Positions 56,781-64,000 of a DNA stretch of 64,000 nt are shown one piece after another. The stretch spans positions 62,001 through 126,000 of the forward strand of contig NZ_FSRB01000004.1 in the NCBI RefSeq assembly GCF_900129635.1. The letters are read 5' to 3'. The DNA comes from Singulisphaera sp. GP187 (GTDB lineage Bacteria > Planctomycetota > Planctomycetia > Isosphaerales > Isosphaeraceae). The position numbers and the translations under genes were made by a program. Positions within the stretch are counted from its first letter, which is position 1. Each line of letters opens with the position of its first letter. The notes below the pieces were generated by a model. It was not told the origin of the DNA, made no database searches, and was given only the letters and a program-made list of their open reading frames with translations.

Positions 56781-57671
56781 ATGGCCTTGCTGGAAGTCCG
56801 CGGTTTAGAGAAATGGTACGGGCGTCGCCAGGTCGTCAACGGTGTGACCTTCGACGTCTCGCAAGGTGAGGTGGTCGGCCTGCTCGGTCCCAACGGAGCC
56901 GGCAAGACCACCAGCTTCCGGATGACCATCGGCCTGATCAACGCCGATGGCGGTAAGGTCACCTTCGACGGTCGGGATGTCACGAGCATGCCGATGTACC
57001 AGCGGGCTCGGCTCGGCATGGGCTACCTCGCCCAGGATTCGAGCGTCTTCAAGCAGCTCTCGGTTGAAGACAACCTGATGGCCATCCTCCAGACGCTCCC
57101 CAAGCTGAGCCGCCGGCAGCGGGTCGACCGCCAGAATGAGCTGCTCGACCAGTTCGGCCTCGTCCACATTCGCAGAACCAAGGCGAATCGCGTCTCGGGC
57201 GGCGAACGACGTCGTTTGGAAATCGCGCGCTCGTTGATTACCGACCCGAAGCTGATCATGCTCGACGAACCATTCGCGGGCATCGATCCCAAGACGGTCA
57301 ACGAGATCCAGGACTCGATCCGCGAACTCGCCGTCCGGTTCAACCTTGGCATCCTCCTGACCGACCACAACTTTCGGGAGACCATTGAGGTCACCGATCG
57401 GAGCTACTTGATTCGCGAAGGTCAGGTCTTCGCCTATGGATCGCCACGCGAGGTGCTCCTCAACCCCGACGTCCGCCGTTACTACCTCGGCGAACGGTTC
57501 GACGCCGGCCACCTGCTCGATCAAATCCAGCGCCGGAGTCTTCAGCACGACCACCCCGAGCACCCCAGCCAAGACCCCAACGAGGTCGTTATCGATCATA
57601 TTGATGTCGATACCCGTCTCGCACCCCGCGAGGACGGCCTGAACGGCCCCGTCATCCCGCCGCCCCGATAA
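56781..57671 (+). CDS. lptB: LptB-like ABC transporter ATPase
   Basis: 296 residues. ABC ATPase motifs: GPNGAGKTTSFRM (Walker A), VSGGERRRLEIARSL (signature), LIMLDEPFAGIDPK (Walker B), and the H-loop LLTDHNFRE typical of LptB, which extracts lipopolysaccharide from the inner membrane with LptF/G. The sequence LGMGYLAQDSSVFKQLSVED is the LptB-type Q-loop. A ~55-residue C-terminal extension (after YYLGERFDAG) is unusual. It is downstream of two signal peptidase genes on the same strand; partner genes are not in the window. Confidence 0.88.
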   Translation: MALLEVRGLEKWYGRRQVVNGVTFDVSQGEVVGLLGPNGAGKTTSFRMTIGLINADGGKVTFDGRDVTSMPMYQRARLGMGYLAQDSSVFKQLSVEDNLMAILQTLPKLSRRQRVDRQNELLDQFGLVHIRRTKANRVSGGERRRLEIARSLITDPKLIMLDEPFAGIDPKTVNEIQDSIRELAVRFNLGILLTDHNFRETIEVTDRSYLIREGQVFAYGSPREVLLNPDVRRYYLGERFDAGHLLDQIQRRSLQHDHPEHPSQDPNEVVIDHIDVDTRLAPREDGLNGPVIPPPR

Positions 57672-57833
57672 TTCGTGGTGGCGGAGTGAACAGGGATCGG
57701 TGAGTTCCCGACCCCCAACTCCAACAAGACGCGATGCAGCCGAAAGGGGACAAGGGAGTCGACTCCCCGTCCCGTTCGCGCCGGCGAACCGACGCGTCGG
57801 AGCCTGGTTCTTGAATCGGGTTGGGGTCGCGTC

Positions 57834-59732
57834 TCAATACTTCTCTGGGCTGGCGGCTGGCTTGTTGGAGGACTTGATGACCGGCTGTCCCTCGGAATCG
57901 AGTTCGAGGATGATTCTTCGTGGTGTCACGATAACCAGCCGTTCGATCATCGCCGCCCCAGGCCCAACCTCGCGTGTGTAACGTCCCAGGCTGACGGCCA
58001 GGCTGGAACCATCGGGAACGTCACTCGAGCCCTTGTAACGGACCACGTTCGCGTTGGTGAGTTTGTGCACGGAGACGCGTTTTGGATCGCGCTCGGGGCC
58101 CGCTTGGCGAGGGATGAGCGTCGAGTCAAATAACTCGACCTGGAGGTTCGTCCCATGGGGCAAGTGTGATCCAGTGATATTGACGCGTCTGCCCTCATCC
58201 TCTCCGAGACCGAGGATCCCTCCCTCGCCGGATCGGGCCGTGCTGCCTCCGGAGCCGTAATAAGTCCATCCGGGTTTGATGAAGACAAACGCACGATCGT
58301 TCTCATAGGCGACAATCGTCGGTGCCTGGATCAGACAGGGCTTGGCTTCCGCTTGTGCGTGCCTGATGAGGGCAAAAAGGGTTGGCTCGTCGAAGATCCA
58401 CTCGTGACCGTCCGCGTCCTGCTCGAGCGACGGGAGCCGATCCTGGAGGTGGTGTCGCCAGGCGTCCGCATCAAGGTCGATGGAACGAACCTGGTAGGAC
58501 ACCTGCCCCTTAAGTTCGGCCTTCGGAATCGATGGCGCCGAACGCGAGTTCGCACTCGTGCGGCCGACCTGCGGTGCCGCAGGCGGACGGACGACTGTGC
58601 GGGGCGGAGCAGGATCGTCCTCGGCGAATCCGAGGGAGGCGGCTACGAAGGCCACGGCCACGGCCGAAGGGAGGGCGGCGAAGGGCCAGAACTGAGGGCG
58701 GAGACGATGGGGCTTCATGCCGATGAGCTCCTGAATGCGAGGAAGAAGCGAGGTGCCCTCACCCATGAACGTCGCACCGACGTGGCGCGGCGTGGGGGGC
58801 CCAACGCGGAGGCGGGCCACGGCTTCCAAGGCCCTGGCCAGCGCCAGCGGGTCGCCCGTGATGCGAACCGCCAGGGCGTCCGCGCAGAGCTCACGCTGGC
58901 GGCGCAGCGACTGCGAGAGCCAGCGGACTCCAGGGTGAAAGAAGAGAACGGATTCCAGAATCCGTTGGGCCAGGTTCACGAGGTGGTCGGCCCGTCGCGC
59001 GTGGGCCAACTCGTGGGCGAGGACGGCGTCGATCGAATCCGCGCGGGCGGCGGCGAGCCAACGTTCCGGTAACAAGATGACCGGGCGGAACGCGCCGCAT
59101 AGACAGGGCTCGTCCAGTGTCGGGTGGATCCGCATCGCCGGAATATTTTTGAGCCGCAATCGCCGACCCAGTTTTTGGGCCCGCTTCCGCAGATCTCCAG
59201 GGGCAGGGGATGCATCACGACAGAGTTGATTTAATCTGATCATGCCGAGGGCCAACACGATCGAAAGGCCGAGGACGGTTAGCACCCAGGCGGTCAGTGC
59301 GAATGGCCGAACCAGACGCGCAACGACAACCCCGCGATCGCGTGTGAAGCCGAGGAATCGAGACAACGTGGCCGCCCGAGCGACTCCTCCGAGCCTTACC
59401 TTCACGGCCATGGACGACTCGTCCCGCGGCTGGATCGTCGAATGTCCCGGCACGATCTCGGCGGCCGTCGCCACGCTCACCGCGTTGGCCTTCGAGCGCT
59501 GAGTAATCGAGAAGTAATGAATCGTCGTAAGAACGAGAGGACTGAATGCAACCAGGCACAGCGCCGCCAGTAGGGTCGCGTGCCGCGTCTTGTGCGAAAT
59601 GGCCCGGCAGGTCTGAAAGAGGAGCGCAACGAGAGCGGCTGTGAGCAGCCCGAACCAGAGACTGTGCAGCAGTCCGAGCCAGACCAAGCCCCCACTCAAC
59701 CCTTGGATCGCTTCGGTCGCGAGCGCTTGCAA
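57834..59732 (-). CDS. M56 (BlaR1-like) membrane metalloprotease
   Basis: 632 residues. Several helices (LLTAALVALLFQ, TLLAALCLVAFSPLVLTTI, AWVLTVLGLSIVLALGMI) surround the M56 domain: HELAH (240-244) as HExxH, third ligand Glu 281 in RELCADALA. A helix at ~345-367 is followed by a long non-cytosolic domain (about 400-632), different from the penicillin sensor of BlaR1; it contains IQAPTIVAYENDRAFVFI, reminiscent of secretin-type domains. The protease probably cleaves the BlaI-like repressor encoded upstream after sensing an external ligand. The start overlaps the repressor gene by 37 bases, so they are coupled. Confidence 0.9.
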   Translation of the reverse strand: MQALATEAIQGLSGGLVWLGLLHSLWFGLLTAALVALLFQTCRAISHKTRHATLLAALCLVAFSPLVLTTIHYFSITQRSKANAVSVATAAEIVPGHSTIQPRDESSMAVKVRLGGVARAATLSRFLGFTRDRGVVVARLVRPFALTAWVLTVLGLSIVLALGMIRLNQLCRDASPAPGDLRKRAQKLGRRLRLKNIPAMRIHPTLDEPCLCGAFRPVILLPERWLAAARADSIDAVLAHELAHARRADHLVNLAQRILESVLFFHPGVRWLSQSLRRQRELCADALAVRITGDPLALARALEAVARLRVGPPTPRHVGATFMGEGTSLLPRIQELIGMKPHRLRPQFWPFAALPSAVAVAFVAASLGFAEDDPAPPRTVVRPPAAPQVGRTSANSRSAPSIPKAELKGQVSYQVRSIDLDADAWRHHLQDRLPSLEQDADGHEWIFDEPTLFALIRHAQAEAKPCLIQAPTIVAYENDRAFVFIKPGWTYYGSGGSTARSGEGGILGLGEDEGRRVNITGSHLPHGTNLQVELFDSTLIPRQAGPERDPKRVSVHKLTNANVVRYKGSSDVPDGSSLAVSLGRYTREVGPGAAMIERLVIVTPRRIILELDSEGQPVIKSSNKPAASPEKY

Positions 59733-60151
59733 GGGGCACCTCCTTCCTTGGTTTCGCCTACGCGGCGCTCATACCCGTCGAGGAGCGACCGTATCTGGTC
59801 GAGCTCATCAGCCGACGGCGCCGACTGGTCGAGCAGGTGCGCGACGAGCAGACTGGCCGAACCACTGTAGGCCCGCTCGAGCGTTTCACTGAGCAATGAC
59901 CGTAGTGTCTGCTCACGGGGTGAAACCGGCTCGTAAACGAAGGCACGTCCCTGAGGGGAGCGTTGTAACAGCCCCTTCTCGGTCATCACGTTCATCAGGC
60001 TCATGACCGAGGTATAGGCCCGAGGCGGGTCGGCCTTTTGGTTGACGACTTCCAGAAGGTCACGCACCGTTGCCGGGCCGTTGCGCTCCCAAAGTAACTT
60101 GAGGATCTCCAACTCGGCGGGGGTCGGCTGTTCGGCTCGCGGACGTGCCAT
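59696..60151 (-). CDS. BlaI/MecI-type transcriptional repressor
   Basis: 151 residues from ATG 60151. The winged-helix start MARPRAEQPTPAELEIL, LKLLWERNGPATVRDLLEVV, PRAYTSVMSLMNVMTEKGLL and VYEPVSPREQTLRSLLSETL define the Penicillinase_R family. The C-terminal helices (LLVAHLLDQSAPSADELDQI) give the dimer interface. It should bind the 40-base dyad centred 73 bases upstream and be destroyed by the M56 partner encoded downstream. Upstream in-frame codons to 60202 are less likely because the operator lies there. Confidence 0.93.
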   Translation of the reverse strand: MARPRAEQPTPAELEILKLLWERNGPATVRDLLEVVNQKADPPRAYTSVMSLMNVMTEKGLLQRSPQGRAFVYEPVSPREQTLRSLLSETLERAYSGSASLLVAHLLDQSAPSADELDQIRSLLDGYERRVGETKEGGAPCKRSRPKRSKG

Positions 60152-60203
60152 GAGGGCATTGACTCCCGGTTCCAGAACTCGGTCCCATGTGACGGCGGAC
60201 ATT

Positions 60204-60243
60204 CTACGGGTTTTGCCGTAGACGTCAACGGTAAAACCCGTAG
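60204..60243. promoter_or_regulatory. 40-base operator-like dyad for the BlaI-type repressor
   Basis: Arms CTACGGGTTTT and AAAACCCGTAG are perfect; the inner 18 bases (GCCGTAGACGTCAACGGT) continue the dyad with only two mismatched pairs around a central ACGT. It lies 53 bases upstream of the repressor gene. The size would fit two repressor dimers. Confidence 0.7.
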
Positions 60244-61204
60244 AGACCCGGCGGACCAGACGTTCGTCTCGATCGTCGTGGCAATGGTCCTGTACAACCT
60301 GTTCGGGGTAGGGCTCGTGTCGCGGGAGCTTCTCGTCACGAGAATGCCGCTGGGATCAGGGCGATCCCCGACTGTGATCTCCAACTGCGTCGCTTTGCGC
60401 GACTCGGGTCTGACAATGTTTCGAGCAGAAAATTTGAAAACTGTGGAATTGTGGGTGTGATTATGAGTGGTAATGGCAAGTCATTGCGCCTAATTGGTTA
60501 GTAAGTTAAATAGAATTCTAAGATGACTTGGGTATTGACCAACGGGTAATTGTGAATTACAAAAAGACCACGGCCGCTTCATCCCACGCCAGCCAGGAAT
60601 TGCGGACGCCAAGTCAGGACGTATCGACTTCGCACACGGGACGGCGCCCCCAAACCCGCCATCAAGGTCCTGTCATGCTGATTCACCCACGGACTGATCC
60701 CAATCCCCACCGTTCCCCAAAACCTTCGGAAGGCGAGACCGCCTCCACGATCAAATCATCGCCGTTGCATGAAAGCGGATCCAGATGCGATGGCTTTGCT
60801 CGGTCATGACCCGGTCCTCGTTGCGTCGGCCCGCGTGCCACTTGAGTTTCGTTGCCGATTCACGATGGGATTTTGTGCGTATGTGAGTGGATGTAAGCAG
60901 TTATGGCTGTGTGCAGTGATTGGAAAAATGCAAGCGATAGAGTCGTTATTATGTGGTTTTCAGGAATTACGGATTTTTTATTGACAAGTTTCTCCGGTTG
61001 CCTGACGATTGGTTTAATAAAGAATTTTGTGGCGGCGATTGTTGTTTTGTAAAGCAGGGCTGTCCTCCGCTGGCAGGTATCTCCTCGCAGTGACGAGTCG
61101 CTTTCCCCGTAGTTCGAGTCTGAGAAGACCTCATCGGCGGTGATGAGGATAGGAGCGGTCGCTCTTATCAAACTTCATTGAGTCCGTTCAGGGGAGCCTT
61201 AGAC
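60244..61204. other. Intergenic region, partly AT-rich
   Basis: Nearly 1 kb without a supported gene. The stretches around 60420-60560 and 60880-61060 are AT-rich relative to the rest. A TTGACA at 60981-60986 is a perfect -35 hexamer, but no good -10 lies 16-18 bases beyond it. Short open frames (for example 60528-60809) have no family resemblance. Confidence 0.5.
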
Positions 61205-62209
61205 ATGCGATGCAGACCCAAGGGATTCACACTGATCGAGCTTCTTGTCGTGATCGCGATTATTGCGGTCTTGATTGCGCTTTTGCTTCCGGCCGTCCAA
61301 TCGGCCCGAGAGGCCGCGCGCCGAGCGCAGTGTGTCAACAATCTGAAACAGCTCGGATTGGGGATCCACAACTACCATGACACGTGGGGACAACTCCCCA
61401 TGGGTGAGATGCCCGGTGGGCTGTCGGCCCAAGTCGGCCTTTTGCCGTTTATCGAACAGTCGTCGATCTACAACTCGTTCAATTTTAACAATTCTGCGCG
61501 GTGGATCTGGACCGAACCGATGACCTTGACGGTCGGTCGAACCCGAATTAACTCGTATCTCTGTCCCTCGGAAATCAATACTCAGTATGCCAACGATGGA
61601 TATAATTTCTGGGCATCGACCTATGCGTGGAACTCAGGGACGTGGTGGCCGCGGATGGGCTCGTGGGATGGAGTTTTCGGTCGATCTTACAATGACGACG
61701 CCGCGCTTCAGCCATTCACGCCCGGGAATTTCAACCTGGCGGCGGTGACCGATGGCACCAGCAATACATTGCTCGCTTCCGAAGTGGCCAATGGACCGCT
61801 CACAAGCGGCGCGCCACGATCGAAGGTTTCGGACTGCTACGAAGTTCGCGGGCTGACGCGCACGTCCACCGTCGATCAAGCCGTCGCGGCCTGCAATGCG
61901 ATTGACTGGGCCAAAGGACCGATCCCCTGGACTGGAGGCTGGCGTTACAAAGGCTACACGTGGGTCGAGGGAAGCATCTGGCGGAACTGGTTCAATACGA
62001 TTCGGACCCCGAACCAAACTTGCTGCACGATGGACGACCAGAGTTGGTGGTACATCATGAAGCCCGCCTCGTCCTACCACTCCGGCGGAATCAACGCCAC
62101 CATGGGTGACGGCAGTGTCAAGTTCGTCAAGGATTCGATCAACCGCCAGGTCTGGATGGCTCTGAGCACTAGGGGTGGTGGCGAGGTGATCAGTTCGGAT
62201 GCCTACTGA
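61205..62209 (+). CDS. DUF1559 (H-X9-DG) pseudopilin-like protein
   Basis: 334 residues from ATG 61205, fixed by the pilin-like N-terminus [26 protein letters not shown] lies upstream. Then [29 protein letters not shown], and a central domain with many aromatic residues ([20 protein letters not shown]). The C-terminal DUF1559 signature is [20 protein letters not shown]. It differs from the first DUF1559 protein mainly in the middle, which suggests a different partner or surface. It is followed by a small lipoprotein gene, as at the first copy. Confidence 0.95.
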   Translation: MRCRPKGFTLIELLVVIAIIAVLIALLLPAVQSAREAARRAQCVNNLKQLGLGIHNYHDTWGQLPMGEMPGGLSAQVGLLPFIEQSSIYNSFNFNNSARWIWTEPMTLTVGRTRINSYLCPSEINTQYANDGYNFWASTYAWNSGTWWPRMGSWDGVFGRSYNDDAALQPFTPGNFNLAAVTDGTSNTLLASEVANGPLTSGAPRSKVSDCYEVRGLTRTSTVDQAVAACNAIDWAKGPIPWTGGWRYKGYTWVEGSIWRNWFNTIRTPNQTCCTMDDQSWWYIMKPASSYHSGGINATMGDGSVKFVKDSINRQVWMALSTRGGGEVISSDAY

Positions 62210-62322
62210 CCCCGTAGACCACGCGCTCATCAGGAGACGGCGGTCCATTCGAGTGTGAATGGACCGCCTGGTTCGGACGATCACCCATCCACAACGTCAC
62301 TTCAAGATGAGATGGTTTCGCA

Positions 62323-62526
62323 ATGCCTATTCATGGACGCCGGATTTTCGTGTCGGTCTCGTCCCTGTTGTTGATGCTCTTGGGCTTCCTGGCGGCAGGC
62401 TGTCAAGAAGCACCGCCTCCACCGATCACGACCGAGGCATTGGCCGAGGCCAAGAAGGAGCGAGAGGTCATCATGAGGAAAGAGTACGGGAATGGGGGCT
62501 TCAAGCAAACGGGTGCGAAGAAATAA
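62323..62526 (+). CDS. Small lipoprotein paired with DUF1559
   Basis: 67 residues. The signal peptide (IFVSVSSLLLMLLGFLAAG) ends in a lipobox LAAGC, so Cys 27 would be lipidated. The short mature chain has a Pro run (EAPPPPITTEAL) and a charged helix (EAKKEREVIMRKE). It begins 113 bases after the DUF1559 stop. It shares position and layout, but not sequence, with the lipoprotein gene at 25431. Confidence 0.75.
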   Translation: MPIHGRRIFVSVSSLLLMLLGFLAAGCQEAPPPPITTEALAEAKKEREVIMRKEYGNGGFKQTGAKK

Positions 62527-62639
62527 GAGGCAAGACAGGCTCATTGGGAATGTTGATATCGCCGATGTGAGATCCGTCCTTGATTTCCTGGGAGTCCGGA
62601 CCCTTTGGTTTGAGCCGGACTCCGACGGTCACCCCGGCG

Positions 62640-62816
62640 ATGATCCGAGACCTTGCCACCACAGTTCGTCAAACCCGAAGGCCTGATCTTGATCCCCGTC
62701 CCTTGCTTCTTCGCTCTGATGGCCCCTCAGGCGTCGCCCCTGAGATCGAAACGGGAGAGGCCCTGGCGGTCGTCACGGCGAAGGTACGTCGCCAAGTCGA
62801 GAGTCTCCGACCATGA
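62640..62816 (+). CDS. Short possible ORF coupled to DUF3179-like gene
   Basis: About 58 residues from ATG 62640 (an alternative TTG start is at 62580). The stop codon overlaps the next gene's ATG (ATGA at 62813-62816), which is the main argument for it being real. The sequence (MIRDLATTVRQTRRPDLDPR, and a helical end EALAVVTAKVRRQVESL) has no known domain, and no clear ribosome site is seen. Treat as provisional. Confidence 0.3.
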   Translation: MIRDLATTVRQTRRPDLDPRPLLLRSDGPSGVAPEIETGEALAVVTAKVRRQVESLRP

Positions 62817-63715
62817 ATCCAACGCGGCCAACCTCAGACTCCGGGACCGGTTTCGACCCTATGTCACGCGTCGAGATCGCCGGTTCGTTCGACGGCAAGA
62901 GGCGTCGCTGGCCGCGTCTTCTCGTGACGATCGGCATCGTCGGTTTTGCACTTGGGGTCGTCTGGCAAATGGTGGTTCGTGACTTGGTGAGCTCGTACCT
63001 CAACTTGAGGAAGGAGTCTCAAGCCGCGGAAGACAATGCGCCGATCGGCTATGTCGGCTTGAATCTCCGACGGTCGTATAACGACCGCGCCGCCGTTTTT
63101 CTCTCGAAGAAAGACGGGCGGACGCAGCTTTTCGCCGCCAAAAAAGGGGGCGGCGAACCCGACGAAGTCTACGACGTCACGGAGGCTTCGATCGATTTGG
63201 CCGCCCTTGAGGGTGGCTTCGGACGCGACTCAATCCCGGGCATCGATTACCCGATGATCGAAACGTCCCAAGGCGCGCGAGGAAAGAAACTTCGTAAACG
63301 ACAAGACGTGTTCAGCCTCGATCTTGAAGGCGGCACACGCGTCTATCCTCGCGATCTGCTCGAAAAAATCGAAATGGTGAACGATCGTGACGGCGACACG
63401 TCGTTTCTCGTCCTCTACGATCGCGGGCGGTCGAAAGTCTTGTCATTTCGCCGTGACGTTGACGGCTCACCGGTCAGTTTTGGCTCGACCGGCTACTCGC
63501 GGTTCAAACAGCCTGTCCTCTACGACCGCAAGACGCGCAGTGTTTGGGCCCTTGAAAGTGACGAGTTCGTCTGCGTGGCGGGACCCTTGAAAGGCCGATC
63601 GCTCAAGTCGTTTCGTCCTGTCGCCTCGACGACCTGGGGCTCCTGGCTTGGTCAACATCCCGACACCACCGTTGTCGTTGGCAACGACCGCTCGAAGCCG
63701 ATTCCGAGCGAGTGA
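62813..63715 (+). CDS. DUF3179-like membrane-anchored protein
   Basis: 300 residues. A basic N-terminus and membrane helix (LLVTIGIVGFALGVVWQMVV) are followed by a soluble outside domain with DVFSLDLEGGTRVYPRDLLE, FLVLYDRGRSKVLSFRRDVD, VLYDRKTRSVWALESDEF and the end STTWGSWLGQHPDTTVV. This resembles DUF3179, in which a W-x-x-W/HPDT-type terminus is typical. The function of the family is unknown. It follows the DUF1559-lipoprotein pair on the same strand. Confidence 0.75.
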   Translation: MNPTRPTSDSGTGFDPMSRVEIAGSFDGKRRRWPRLLVTIGIVGFALGVVWQMVVRDLVSSYLNLRKESQAAEDNAPIGYVGLNLRRSYNDRAAVFLSKKDGRTQLFAAKKGGGEPDEVYDVTEASIDLAALEGGFGRDSIPGIDYPMIETSQGARGKKLRKRQDVFSLDLEGGTRVYPRDLLEKIEMVNDRDGDTSFLVLYDRGRSKVLSFRRDVDGSPVSFGSTGYSRFKQPVLYDRKTRSVWALESDEFVCVAGPLKGRSLKSFRPVASTTWGSWLGQHPDTTVVVGNDRSKPIPSE

Positions 63716-63787
63716 GCGAATCGCGCTTGAAAGGTTTCCGTTCTCCCGAAACCGGCGGGTGTGGAATGCCTGCGAGTCGAAACCCGA

Positions 63788-64000
63788 TCAAGCGGCCGGG
63801 GAGGGGAGTGACTTGCGAGTGGCCAGTTGGGTCGCGACGACCGACCAGACCCGATCGGGCGTGAGTTCGGCGAAGCATTCGAGCCGGGAGCACGTCGTCA
63901 CGTAGCTCGCGGCGCACCAGACTTTGGTCTCGACCGCCGTGGCATTGGGGCCATACGGCCCGTTCAAGGCCGGGCTCGTGCAGGTATAGATCCCGACCAC
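63788..64000 (-). CDS. C-terminal part of an unidentified protein (5' end outside window)
   Basis: The minus-strand frame is open to the right edge and ends at 63788, giving 70 residues. It contains VGIYTCTSPALNGPYGPNAT, four Cys in total (YTC, WCAAS, TTCSRLEC) and ends LTPDRVWSVVATQLATRKSL. The Cys pattern suggests disulphides or a metal site in a secreted protein. The fragment is too short to name the family. Confidence 0.6.
   Translation of the reverse strand: MVGIYTCTSPALNGPYGPNATAVETKVWCAASYVTTCSRLECFAELTPDRVWSVVATQLATRKSLPSPAA

Noticed and set aside
57750-57766. Short palindrome GGGAGTCGACTCCC between lptB and the M56 gene
   Set aside because: It has no loop or T-tract, so it is unlikely to act as an RNA terminator; it may be chance in high-GC DNA.
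60528-60809. 93-codon open frame before the second DUF1559 gene
   Set aside because: No ribosome site, no homology-like pattern, and low-complexity Ser/Thr/Pro/Arg content typical of non-coding frames.

Overview
The window is high-GC bacterial DNA that reads as a member of the Planctomycetota, most likely the Isosphaeraceae (Singulisphaera/Paludisphaera/Tautonia-like). The reasons are two DUF1559 pseudopilin-like proteins with the [23 protein letters not shown]-terminus and an H-X9-DG C-terminus, a redoxin/cytochrome c/copper-monooxygenase fusion, the Bat/vWA/DUF4175-like/prenyltransferase-repeat gene train, an M56-BlaI pair, and long intergenic spaces. This placement comes from protein style, not from a marker tree. 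No rRNA, tRNA, CRISPR array or complete insertion sequence was recognised.

Layout. 1-10.9 kb: a co-directional train of envelope genes (BatA-like end, vWA/GATase-like protein, giant coiled-coil membrane protein, secreted coiled-coil protein, prenyltransferase-repeat protein, NPCBM protein). 10.9-14.7 kb: signalling genes (two soluble histidine kinases, a BON-domain protein, an ANTAR response regulator) around a small membrane-protein gene broken by a 140-bp MITE-like insertion. 14.9-20.0 kb: metabolic genes (MaoC hydratase, the two halves of a Tm-1-like protein, SDR, sugar isomerase-like) plus a non-autonomous IS200/IS605 derivative. 20.0-23.3 kb: a leucine-rich-repeat gene split by an in-frame TGA, and an HpcH/HpaI aldolase. 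23.3-26.3 kb: a DUF1559 pseudopilin with a small lipoprotein and a repeat-rich upstream region. 26.3-30.6 kb: a GT4 glycosyltransferase and two GT-C-like membrane proteins, one frameshifted. 30.9-41 kb: a c-type cytochrome-like pair, a serine hydrolase (frameshifted), an M28 peptidase, the redoxin-cytochrome-monooxygenase fusion and another GT-C-like protein. 41.2-43.9 kb: an NtrB/NtrC-type two-component pair. 44-46.7 kb: small membrane proteins. 46.9-51.4 kb: SDR, esterase-like hydrolase, FIST protein and a frameshifted SGNH hydrolase. 51.5-57.7 kb: lepA, two tandem signal peptidases I and lptB. 57.8-60.2 kb: M56/BlaR1-like protease and BlaI-type repressor with a 40-bp operator-like dyad. 61.2-64 kb: a second DUF1559-lipoprotein pair, a DUF3179-like protein and the end of a gene running off the right edge.

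How it fits together. Much of the window concerns the cell envelope: export (LepA, two signal peptidases, LptB), surface proteins (DUF1559, Bat-type vWA, LRR, NPCBM, prenyltransferase-repeat) and lipid or polysaccharide glycosylation. A recurring oddity is that four genes are each broken by one missing base in a G/C run, and each is restored by adding one base. That pattern fits either consensus error or real slippage.

The least ordinary items are the MITE-like insertion with a clean CTAG duplication, the IS605 derivative that seems to keep an omega-RNA-like 3' region without TnpB, the nonsense codon between tandem domains of the LRR gene, and a possible ~100-nt RNA upstream of the first DUF1559 gene.
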